From assembly GCA_024404065.1 (NCBI GenBank), contig JAKSQR010000076.1, positions 1 through 7,217 on the forward strand: a DNA stretch of 7,217 bases. The letters run 5' to 3'. Position 1 is the first letter of the stretch, and every line of letters begins with the position of its first letter. Under the pieces are notes generated by a model that saw nothing but the letters and a program-made list of their open reading frames with translations, made no database searches and was not told where the DNA came from. This DNA comes from Clostridia bacterium (GTDB lineage: Bacteria; Bacillota; Clostridia; Oscillospirales; Acutalibacteraceae). Of the stretch, positions 1-6,492 are shown piece by piece. The position numbers were made by a program, and so were the translations under genes.

Positions 1-1987
1 TGCTGAGTGAATCAGAAAGTATACCCTTAGAATAGTCATAAAGACCAAATACAACGGTAGGTTCACCATTTTCATCACGGTAGGATTCTGTAACTACTGT
101 TGCCTCAATATCATCATAGAGAGTATTGATATACTTCTGGATGTCAATAAGATCAGCTGCATTAACAGGGTCACCTGATTCGCCTGTGTAAGCGTATGTA
201 CCAATCTGTACCCACTTATCAACCTCTGTTTCGGAGATTACGTTGCCTTCCTCATCCACTTCGGTAATGGTTTCTGTCTCATATTCCATGGGAAGAACCA
301 TGATGGCAACCTGAACGCCGAATACGGGCTTAAGTGTGATTTCTGTTATATCGCTTGTGAAAGTGATTGTATTGCCTGTGTATGTGTTGCCGTTTTCATC
401 CTTCCAGCCGCTGAATTCGCCTGCATCTTCCTTAGTGGGAACAAATGCGGAGATATCAAAGCCTGTGATAGGAGCGGTAAGAGTGATAAGGCCTGATTCC
501 TCATCAAGAGTTGCACCCTCAGGAATTGTTTCAAGTACAGCACCATCAAGGTCGATAGTAACTGCAACTTCGCCGTCAGATGTAACTGCTACGTAGGTAG
601 CCTCACCTGTAACTGTAACCTTTGCAAGGTCATCAGCTGTGTAAAGCTTGCCGTCAGCATCCTTCCACTTATAGAAGTTTTCAATACCTGAAGCATCGGG
701 AGCCTGAACCTTCTGACCCTTCTTGCCTGTTACGCCTGCGTAAACCTCTTCGCCATTCATGAATGTGAGAGCTACGGAAGCCTTGTTGATATCAAAGGTC
801 ATAGGACCTGTAATTGTAAGCTCTGCAAGCTCAGCAGGAGTGTACTCGGTGCCTGTAGCTGTATCAATCCACTTGTAAACATCGTATGTGTCTGCATCGG
901 GGATATCTGCAGCAGCAAGCTTCTTGCCCTTCTTACCTGTAATAGTTGCTATTTCATCCTCGCCATCCTTGAATGTGATGGGAGTTGAAGCTTTGATTAC
1001 TGTGAAGGTAACATTTCTTGCGATTACCTGTGAAGCTACCTGCTCAGGTGTAAGAGCTGTGCCTCTTGCATCTGCCCACATATAGATATCGTACTGTGCA
1101 TCAGTGGGGATATCCTTAACAGCTACTGAGCCGTTCTTGGGAACCATAACCTTGCTGATTACAGTACCGTCTGTATCTGCAAATGTAACTTCCTTATCGT
1201 CACTTGCTGTAAATGTCCAGTCAGCATCCTCAACGATGAAGCTGCTGATGGGGTCAGAGTTTGTTCTGCTATCCCAGTAAACGCTGTACATTTCGTCGCC
1301 TGTAGCATTTTCGTTTATTGTATAGAGCTCAGGAACAACCTTAACATAACCGCTTGTGTAACCATTGAGGTTAGCGTTAACCTGAAGGTTGAAGCTGAAG
1401 ATGGGTTCGTCATCTGATGTTAAATCAGCAGGAACCTGATATCTTGCATAACCATCGTGAGCAGCTGATGTACCTTTGAGTGTGATTTCTGCAAAGGTCC
1501 AGTTGTTTTCAAGCTCATCAGCTGTAACTACGCCCTCAAGGTACTCTGCAACTTCGCCGTCAGGGAAGATATCATCTTCAACAGCCTCTACGGTGTTGTT
1601 TGCAACTGTAGCCTTAACGGGCTTTGATGCGCCTGCGTCATAGCTGGGACGCTGTACGCCGCCGGTTACGCTCTCTTTGAAGAACTTCTTGTCAAATACA
1701 AGGCCGATTACGGAATTCTGCCAGATAGTCTGGTCTGACTTAAGGTAAACGTTACAGGTGATTGTTTCACCTTCGCTTACGTTGGCGGAATCCTTGGAGA
1801 TAACCTCGCCCTTGGAGTTTGTGAATGTAGTAGCGATGTATACGAATTCTTCGTACTCATCTGTTAAGTCCTCATAGTCCTTAACACCGTCTACCACAGT
1901 AGCGTTAGTTACAAAGCCAACTATTACAGTGCTGAGCACCATAATGAGGCAAAGAATAACGCTGAGGATTTTCTTTGTTTTAGACAT
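1..1987 (-). CDS. Large exported protein with tandem beta-repeat modules (3' end outside window)
   Basis: This frame is open from the ATG at 1987 to the left edge: 662 residues with no stop, and the C-terminus is missing. The start is well supported by AAGGAGG 7 bases upstream. Residues 1-29 form a signal peptide: basic SKTKK, a hydrophobic core at 7-26, and possible cleavage after TNA (27-29). Residues 45-240 look like a beta-rich domain; GETITCNVYLKSD (73-85) followed by GLVFDKKFF (95-103) recalls cohesin-like or surface-adhesin sandwiches, but I cannot assign it. Residues 265-333, 334-403 and 404-470 are three diverged ~68-residue repeats, followed by a longer fourth version (471-556). Each has a TF-x-DG strand, a GKKGKK-like turn, a Y-x-W-x-D strand and a closing T-strand, resembling Listeria-Bacteroides (InlB B / Flg_new) repeats. 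Residues 603-620 contain VNAADLIDIQKYI, similar to a dockerin helix. Likely a surface or extracellular binding protein; no enzyme motif and no anchor are visible. Confidence 0.85.
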   Translation of the reverse strand, partial: MSKTKKILSVILCLIMVLSTVIVGFVTNATVVDGVKDYEDLTDEYEEFVYIATTFTNSKGEVISKDSANVSEGETITCNVYLKSDQTIWQNSVIGLVFDKKFFKESVTGGVQRPSYDAGASKPVKATVANNTVEAVEDDIFPDGEVAEYLEGVVTADELENNWTFAEITLKGTSAAHDGYARYQVPADLTSDDEPIFSFNLQVNANLNGYTSGYVKVVPELYTINENATGDEMYSVYWDSRTNSDPISSFIVEDADWTFTASDDKEVTFADTDGTVISKVMVPKNGSVAVKDIPTDAQYDIYMWADARGTALTPEQVASQVIARNVTFTVIKASTPITFKDGEDEIATITGKKGKKLAAADIPDADTYDVYKWIDTATGTEYTPAELAELTITGPMTFDINKASVALTFMNGEEVYAGVTGKKGQKVQAPDASGIENFYKWKDADGKLYTADDLAKVTVTGEATYVAVTSDGEVAVTIDLDGAVLETIPEGATLDEESGLITLTAPITGFDISAFVPTKEDAGEFSGWKDENGNTYTGNTITFTSDITEITLKPVFGVQVAIMVLPMEYETETITEVDEEGNVISETEVDKWVQIGTYAYTGESGDPVNAADLIDIQKYINTLYDDIEATVVTESYRDENGEPTVVFGLYDYSKGILSDSLS

Positions 1988-1994
1988 TTTGTTT

Positions 1995-2001
1995 CCTCCT
2001 T
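1995..2001 (-). promoter_or_regulatory. Ribosome binding site of the exported protein gene
   Basis: The minus strand reads AAGGAGG, a full anti-Shine-Dalgarno match, with 7 bases before the ATG at 1987. It fixes the start of the exported protein directly before the signal peptide. Confidence 0.85.
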
Positions 2002-2020
2002 AAAAAGAGATTGCATTTGG

Positions 2021-2051
2021 AGCCAAATTCCGAGCCAAACAGAATTAGGCT
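2021..2051 (-). other. Imperfect hairpin and direct repeat in the 5' leader of the exported protein gene
   Basis: On the minus strand AGCCTAATTC and GAATTTGGCT can pair over 10 positions with one T-T mismatch, around an 11-base loop. The octamer TTTGGCTC occurs twice, 12 bases apart (2032-2039 and 2020-2027): once in the loop and once at the 3' arm. AGCC could therefore pair with either GGCT copy. There is no T-run, so this is not a terminator. It lies in the predicted leader, 19 bases upstream of the ribosome binding site, and could affect mRNA stability or translation; that role is inference. Confidence 0.45.
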
Positions 2052-2065
2052 ATTTTTACCGCTAC

Positions 2066-2094
2066 ATTATATTATATATATAAACAATATGCAA
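2066..2094 (-). promoter_or_regulatory. Sigma-A type promoter of the exported protein gene
   Basis: The minus strand has TTGCAT (2089-2094), a 17-base spacer, and a perfect TATAAT (2066-2071). The predicted transcript starts near 2059 and has a leader of about 70 bases. The promoter lies between the terminator of the malic enzyme operon and this gene, so the gene appears to be transcribed on its own. Confidence 0.75.
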
Positions 2095-2115
2095 CACCTT
2101 TTTTATATAATAAAT

Positions 2116-2146
2116 AAAAAAAGCGCAAAGTTTTTACACTTTGCGC
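2116..2146 (-). terminator. Intrinsic terminator of the uxaC-glpK-malic enzyme operon
   Basis: GCGCAAAG (2139-2146 on the minus strand) pairs perfectly with CTTTGCGC (2123-2130) around an 8-base loop, and is followed on the minus strand by seven T's (2116-2122). It begins 12 bases after the stop of the malic enzyme gene. The plus strand has a run of only five A's after the stem, so it does not serve that direction. Confidence 0.9.
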
Positions 2147-2158
2147 AAAAATGAAACA

Positions 2159-3328
2159 TTAAATTCGTGCAATTCCACAATCCTTTGCGGCCTTTGCAAC
2201 TGCTTTTGCTACTGCAGGAGCAACCCTCTCATCAAAGGGAGCAGGTAAAACATAATCTGCATTAAGCTCCTCATCACTTATAAGCTCTGCTATTGCGTAA
2301 GCTGCAGCAAGCTTCATCTCTTCGTTTATATCACTTGCTCTGCAATCAAGAGCACCTCTGAAAATACCGGGGAATGCAAGCACGTTATTTGCCTGGTTGG
2401 GGTAGTCACTACGGCCTGTGCATACTACTGCGGCACCTGCTGCCTTAGCCTCATCAGGCATAATTTCGGGTACGGGGTTAGCCATTGCCATAATGATGGG
2501 CTTCTCTGCCATAGTGCCTATCATCTCAGCTGTAACAAGGCCTGCCTTTGAAACGCCTACAAATATATCTGCGCCCTTCATAGCGTCAGCAAGTGTACCT
2601 TCAATATTGTCGTTATTTGTGAAAGCAGCAATACGGTCAACTGCGGGGGTGTTACCCTCCTTACGGCTGATTATACCCTTACTGTTACACATAATAATAT
2701 TCTTTGCACCACAGGCGTGGAGAAGTGCGCCGATTGCAGCACCTGCTGCGCCTGCACCGCTCATTGCTACTGTACAATCCTCAATCTTTTTGCCTACTAC
2801 CTTAAGTGCATTAAGTGTAGCTGCAAGCACTACAACTGCTGTACCGTGCTGGTCATCGTGGAAAACGGGAATATCGCAGATTTCCTTAAGCTGCTTTTCA
2901 ATCTCAAAGCAGGCGGGGGCTGAAATATCCTCAAGGTTAATGCCACCGAAGGAGCCTGAAATAAGTGAGATGGTTTTAACCATTTCGTCAACATCCTTGG
3001 AGCGTACGCAGATGGGGAGTGCATCTATATCAGCAAACTCCTTGAAGAGAAGGCACTTGCCCTCCATAACAGGCATACCTGCCTCAGGGCCGATATCACC
3101 AAGACCAAGTACAGCAGTACCATTTGTGATAACTGCAACTGTATTCCAACGGCCTGTAAGCTCAAAGCTCTTGCTGTAATCCTTCTGAATTTCAAGGCAG
3201 GGAGCTGCTACACCGGGAGTGTAAGCAAGTGAAAGCTCATCTCTGTTTGAAGCGTGTGTTTTTGTTTTAACTGCAATTTTGCCCTTCCACTCATAGTGAA
3301 GCTTCAGGGACTCTTTCATGTAATCCAT
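2159..3328 (-). CDS. Malic enzyme, short form (oxaloacetate-decarboxylating malate dehydrogenase)
   Basis: Catalyses malate + NAD(P)+ to pyruvate + CO2 + NAD(P)H in the cytoplasm. The protein has 389 residues, the usual length of short bacterial malic enzymes (YtsJ type), and lacks the C-terminal phosphotransacetylase-like domain of MaeB. Visible motifs: SLAYTPGVAAPC at 33-44 with the catalytic Tyr36; the MEGKCLLFKEF segment with the probable catalytic Lys91; acidic metal ligands in NLEDI (Glu133, Asp134) and in FHDDQHGT (156-163); the Rossmann loop GAGAAG (191-196); ANPVPEI (283-289) and SDYPNQANNVLAFPG (307-321). The start chosen is the ATG that overlaps the glpK stop as TAATG, giving the family-typical beginning MDYMKESLKLH. 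An upstream in-frame ATG at 3352 would add 8 residues and overlap glpK by 25 bases. It is the last gene of the operon. NAD versus NADP preference cannot be read from the sequence with confidence. Confidence 0.93.
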   Translation of the reverse strand: MDYMKESLKLHYEWKGKIAVKTKTHASNRDELSLAYTPGVAAPCLEIQKDYSKSFELTGRWNTVAVITNGTAVLGLGDIGPEAGMPVMEGKCLLFKEFADIDALPICVRSKDVDEMVKTISLISGSFGGINLEDISAPACFEIEKQLKEICDIPVFHDDQHGTAVVVLAATLNALKVVGKKIEDCTVAMSGAGAAGAAIGALLHACGAKNIIMCNSKGIISRKEGNTPAVDRIAAFTNNDNIEGTLADAMKGADIFVGVSKAGLVTAEMIGTMAEKPIIMAMANPVPEIMPDEAKAAGAAVVCTGRSDYPNQANNVLAFPGIFRGALDCRASDINEEMKLAAAYAIAELISDEELNADYVLPAPFDERVAPAVAKAVAKAAKDCGIARI

Positions 3329-4833
3329 TATTTTGCCCAACCTTTCGCACATTCTACGGCCTTTTTCCAGCCTGCATAAATTTCATTTCTCTTTTCAAGA
3401 TCCATCTGTGGCTTGAAAATTTTATCTACCTGACGGTTATCCTGAATATCCTCTGTGCTGCTCCAGAAGCCTACTGCAAGGCCTGCAAGGTAAGCTGCAC
3501 CGAGGGCTGTGGTTTCAACAGTTTTAGGTCTGTTTACATCGCACTGAATCATATCTGCCTGAATCTGAAGCATAATATCGCTTACACTTGCGCCGCCGTC
3601 TACACGAAGCTCAGTAAAGTCAATACCGCTGTCCGCCTTCATTGCCTCAAGCAAATCTGTCATCTGATAGCAGATAGCCTCAAGCACACTGCGGGCAATG
3701 TGAGCTCTGTTTACGCCTCTTGTAAGGCCAACAATTGTGCCACGGGCGTACATATCCCAGTAGGGTGCGCCAAGACCTGTGAAGGCAGGCACAAAGTAAG
3801 CACCGTTTGCATCAGGCACGCTCTCAGCAAGCTCATCACAACGGCGTGCGTTATCAATAAGATGTACCTCATCACGAAGCCACTTGATAACTGAGCCGGC
3901 ATTGAATGCGGAGCCTTCAATAGAATATTCAACCTTATCGCCAATGCCCCAGGCAACGCCTGTAAGCAGATTATTGGTGGAGTGAACTCTCTGCTCACCT
4001 GTATTCATAAGCAGGAAACAACCTGTACCATAGGTATTCTTTGCCTGACCGGGCTCAAAGCAAGCCTGACCAAAAAGTGCTGCAGGCTGGTCGCCGATTG
4101 CACCGCTGATGGGGATACCTTCAAGAGCCTCAAGGCCTAAAATGCCCTTTGCAACTCTGCCGTAAACCTTGCTTGAAGGTACGGGCTCGGGAAGGATGGA
4201 CATAGGTATGCCAAGCTGCTGGCAAAGGTACTCATCCCAGCAAAGCTTATCAACATCAAACAGCATTGTTCTTGATGCGTTTGAGTAGTCTGTTACGTGA
4301 ACGCTGCCACCAGTAAGGTTCCAGATAAGCCAGGTTTCAACTGTACCGAAGAGGAGTCTGCCCTCATCAGCAAGCTTCTTTGCCTCAGGTACGTTATCAA
4401 GAATCCATCTGATTTTTGTGCCGGAGAAGTAAGCATCTACAAGCAGACCTGTATGCTCCTTGATATAATCCTCAAGGCCTTCTGATGCCTTGATATCCTC
4501 GCAGAAATCTGCTGTACGGCGGCACTGCCATACTATTGCATTATAAACAGGCTTGCCTGTTGCTCTGTCCCACATAATTGTGGTTTCACGCTGGTTTGTA
4601 ATGCCTATACCTGCAATTTCAGATGGCTTAATGCCACCGCTGATAAGGCAGTTAGCAACAGCCTGAAACTGGCTGTAAAGAATTGCAAGAGGGTCATGCT
4701 CAACCCAGCCTGCCTTGGGATAAATCTGCTCAAATTCATTCTGTGCCTTGCAGATAATATTACCTGCTTTGTCAAAAATAATAGCACGGGAGCTGGTAGT
4801 TCCCTGGTCAAGAGCCATTACGTATTTTGCCAT
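3328..4833 (-). CDS. glpK: Glycerol kinase
   Basis: FGGY-family kinase of 501 residues, the normal length, converting glycerol + ATP to glycerol-3-phosphate in the cytoplasm. Motifs: the N-terminal phosphate loop DQGTTSSR (9-16); glycerol-contacting Arg82-Glu83 in NQRET, Tyr135 in DAYFSGTK, and Asp248 in GDQPAALFGQ (catalytic base); nucleotide-binding NTYGTGCF (266-273) and DGGAS (412-416). The usual GDQQ is GDQP here. The loop between VYG (223-225) and IPISG (240-244) contains no histidine, so the HPr-phosphorylated His of Bacillus/Enterococcus GlpK appears to be missing. A ribosome binding site AAAGGGG lies 7 bases before the ATG. The gene follows uxaC after 35 bases and shares the A of its TAA stop with the ATG of the malic enzyme gene. 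No glpF, glpD or glpA is in the window, so glycerol uptake and glycerol-3-phosphate oxidation must be encoded elsewhere. Confidence 0.97.
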   Translation of the reverse strand: MAKYVMALDQGTTSSRAIIFDKAGNIICKAQNEFEQIYPKAGWVEHDPLAILYSQFQAVANCLISGGIKPSEIAGIGITNQRETTIMWDRATGKPVYNAIVWQCRRTADFCEDIKASEGLEDYIKEHTGLLVDAYFSGTKIRWILDNVPEAKKLADEGRLLFGTVETWLIWNLTGGSVHVTDYSNASRTMLFDVDKLCWDEYLCQQLGIPMSILPEPVPSSKVYGRVAKGILGLEALEGIPISGAIGDQPAALFGQACFEPGQAKNTYGTGCFLLMNTGEQRVHSTNNLLTGVAWGIGDKVEYSIEGSAFNAGSVIKWLRDEVHLIDNARRCDELAESVPDANGAYFVPAFTGLGAPYWDMYARGTIVGLTRGVNRAHIARSVLEAICYQMTDLLEAMKADSGIDFTELRVDGGASVSDIMLQIQADMIQCDVNRPKTVETTALGAAYLAGLAVGFWSSTEDIQDNRQVDKIFKPQMDLEKRNEIYAGWKKAVECAKGWAK

Positions 4834-4868
4834 AATTTTTCCCCTTTTATCAAATTTTAATTTGTATA

Positions 4869-6275
4869 TTATTCAACGCCAAAGTATTTAATCGCATTGT
4901 TGTAGGCGATATCCTCTGCCATTTTGCAAAGTGTTTTTTCGTCGTAGGGGTACTGACCCTTTTCAACAAATTCGCCTAAAAGGTTGCACATAATTCTGCG
5001 GAAATACTCGTGCCTTGGGTATGAAAGGAATGAACGGGAATCCGTTACCATACCTACAAATTTACCAAGTGCACCAAGGTTGCCAAGAGCCTTCATCTGC
5101 TCACGCATACCATCAATATTATCATTAAACCACCAGGCTGAGCCAAACTGAATTTTGCTCTCTGCCTCAGGACCCTGGAAGTTGCCGAGCATTGTGCCGA
5201 GCACATAATTATCCTTGGGGTTAAGTGTAAATAAGATTGTGCGGGGAAGCTTATCCTCCCTTGCAAGTGAGTCAAGGAATCTTGACATCTTCTGAGCAAT
5301 CATCTGGTCATCAAGGCTGTCAAAACCGCCGTCGGGGCCGATTGCCTCAAACATCTTTGTATTATTATTACGCATAGGACCAATATGAAGCTCCATACCC
5401 CAGCCACGCTCTGCATACTGTGCAGCAAGGAACTGAAGAAGGGCGGTCTTATACTGGTCTGCCTCATGTGCTGAAATAGCCTCACCTGCCTTGCCCTTTG
5501 CAAAAATTGTTTCAAGCTCTGCGGGGGTTGCAGGCTCATAGGGAAGGTATGAAAATGCGTGGTCACTTGCACGGCAGCCCATCTGAGCAAAGAAATTGAT
5601 GCGGATAAGAAGCACCTCTTTAAGCTTTGCAAAGCTGTCAATTGATGTGCAGGCAGTTTTTTCCATATCTGCAAGCCAGGGTACAAATGCGGGTGCCTCA
5701 ATGGCAAGAGCTTTGTCAGGTCTGAATGCGGGAAGCACCTTGCACTTAAAGGTTGCGTCCTTTGCTATAAGCTGATGATACTCAAGGGTATCGGCAGGGT
5801 CATCAGTAGTGCAGAGGTGTGAAACATTTGATTTCTCAATAAGTGCTCTGGGTGTAAAGCCACCTGCTTTGATTACTTCGTTAGCTTTATTCCAGATTTC
5901 GTCAGCTGTATCGGCAGAGAGTATATCCTCAATGCCAAAATATCTGCGAAGCTCAAGATGGCACCAATGATACATTGGGTTGCCTATAAGTGAAGGCATG
6001 CAGGAAGCAAATGCCTTGAATTTCTCGTAGCCGGTTGTTTCTGTGCCGGTAATATATTTCTCCTCAACGCCACAGCTGCGCATTGCACGCCACTTGTAAT
6101 GGTCGCCGCCAAGCCAGAGCTGTGCTATATCTTCGGGCTCTTTATTCTCATAAATTTCTTTAGGTGAAAGGTGGCAGTGCCAGTCAAAAATGGGCATTTT
6201 ATCTGCTGCCTCAAACATCTTAACTGCGGGCTCATTTTCAAGTAAGAAATCTGCACCCATAAATTCTTTAACCAT
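4869..6275 (-). CDS. uxaC: Glucuronate/galacturonate isomerase (uronate isomerase)
   Basis: Interconverts D-glucuronate and D-fructuronate (and D-galacturonate and D-tagaturonate), the first cytoplasmic step of hexuronate breakdown towards 2-keto-3-deoxygluconate. At 468 residues it matches the family length. It belongs to the amidohydrolase superfamily: the HxH metal motif is in FDWHCHLSP (His33, His35). Other family hallmarks are GDHYKWRAMRSCGV (57-70), CTTDDP (155-160), LPAFRPDK (181-188), HIGPMRNNN (297-305), SAWWFNDN (379-386), TDSRSFLSYPRHEYFRR (411-427, with Asp412). The start at 6275 is chosen because GGGAGGT lies 7 bases before it. A longer open frame reaches 6404, but its extra 43 codons run through the promoter and make an unusual hydrophobic stretch. 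First gene of the operon. No uxuA, uxuB, kdgK, eda or uronate transporter is nearby. Expression is probably controlled at the promoter and palindrome just upstream. Confidence 0.97.
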   Translation of the reverse strand: MVKEFMGADFLLENEPAVKMFEAADKMPIFDWHCHLSPKEIYENKEPEDIAQLWLGGDHYKWRAMRSCGVEEKYITGTETTGYEKFKAFASCMPSLIGNPMYHWCHLELRRYFGIEDILSADTADEIWNKANEVIKAGGFTPRALIEKSNVSHLCTTDDPADTLEYHQLIAKDATFKCKVLPAFRPDKALAIEAPAFVPWLADMEKTACTSIDSFAKLKEVLLIRINFFAQMGCRASDHAFSYLPYEPATPAELETIFAKGKAGEAISAHEADQYKTALLQFLAAQYAERGWGMELHIGPMRNNNTKMFEAIGPDGGFDSLDDQMIAQKMSRFLDSLAREDKLPRTILFTLNPKDNYVLGTMLGNFQGPEAESKIQFGSAWWFNDNIDGMREQMKALGNLGALGKFVGMVTDSRSFLSYPRHEYFRRIMCNLLGEFVEKGQYPYDEKTLCKMAEDIAYNNAIKYFGVE

Positions 6276-6282
6276 GTTGAAT

Positions 6283-6289
6283 ACCTCCC
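6283..6289 (-). promoter_or_regulatory. Ribosome binding site that decides the uxaC start
   Basis: The minus strand reads GGGAGGT, 7 bases before ATG 6275. This strong site favours the 468-residue uronate isomerase over the 511-residue open frame that begins at 6404. Confidence 0.85.
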
Positions 6290-6318
6290 TGATTAAATGA
6301 ACAAAAATATGCAGAATA

Positions 6319-6347
6319 ATTATATAATATATAAATACAATTTGCAA
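6319..6347 (-). promoter_or_regulatory. Sigma-A type promoter of the uxaC-glpK-malic enzyme operon
   Basis: The minus strand has TTGCAA (6342-6347), a 17-base spacer and a perfect TATAAT (6319-6324). Transcription should start near 6312, with a leader of about 37 bases before the uxaC ATG. No other convincing promoter is seen before glpK or the malic enzyme gene, which supports one transcript. Confidence 0.75.
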
Positions 6348-6353
6348 GTGTAT
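6335..6353 (-). promoter_or_regulatory. Candidate operator over the -35 box of the uxaC promoter
   Basis: ATACA and TGTAT form an inverted repeat separated by 9 bases, and the hexamer TTGCAA inside it is itself palindromic. The whole 19-base element covers the -35 box, the position expected for a repressor that blocks RNA polymerase. GntR- or LacI-type regulators commonly control uronate genes, but none is encoded here and the sequence does not identify the binder. Confidence 0.4.
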
Positions 6354-6431
6354 AACAATATTCTTTTGCGCTTTGATTTTTATTACCCACGATATGATAA
6401 ACACTCAGAGCATTCCCCAAAAAATCTGCAT

Positions 6432-6472
6432 AAAAAAAGAAAAAGCAGCCAATTCCATAAGGAACTGACTGC
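6432..6472 (-). terminator. Intrinsic terminator of ptsH
   Basis: On the minus strand GCAGTCAGTTCC (6461-6472) pairs with GGAATTGGCTGC (6445-6456) over 12 positions, two of them G-U, around the tetraloop TTAT. It is followed by TTTTT, one T, C, then TTTTTTT (T-rich through 6432). It begins about 20 bases after the ptsH stop and separates ptsH from the uxaC operon. Confidence 0.93.
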
Positions 6473-6492
6473 CATGTTTAGCTATTCAGTTA

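Noticed and set aside
336..1085. Plus-strand open frames of 86 and 65 residues
   Set aside because: They are antisense to the exported protein gene, which is open over 662 codons with a signal peptide and a strong ribosome binding site.
1949..1951. Cys13 as a lipoprotein lipobox cysteine
   Set aside because: It lies only a few residues into the hydrophobic core and no lipobox (L-[AS]-[GA]-C) precedes it.
2418..3179. 253-residue open frame on the plus strand
   Set aside because: It lies wholly antisense within the malic enzyme gene, whose motifs are complete. Its Ala/Ser/Ile-rich protein looks like a shadow, and no ribosome binding site supports it.
3329..3352. Upstream ATG of the malic enzyme gene
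   Set aside because: It would overlap glpK by 25 bases and add residues that are not typical of the family; the TAATG start gives the usual N-terminus.
5093..5707. Minus-strand open frames of 68 and 135 residues in another frame
   Set aside because: They overlap uxaC, whose conserved motifs occupy the same bases.
6276..6404. 43-residue N-terminal extension of uxaC
   Set aside because: It would read through the TATAAT and TTGCAA boxes, has no place in the family, and the strong GGGAGGT site lies before the internal ATG.
6276..6492. Catabolite-responsive (cre) site in the uxaC promoter region
   Set aside because: I looked for the TGWNANCGNTNWCA pattern and found no acceptable match on either strand.
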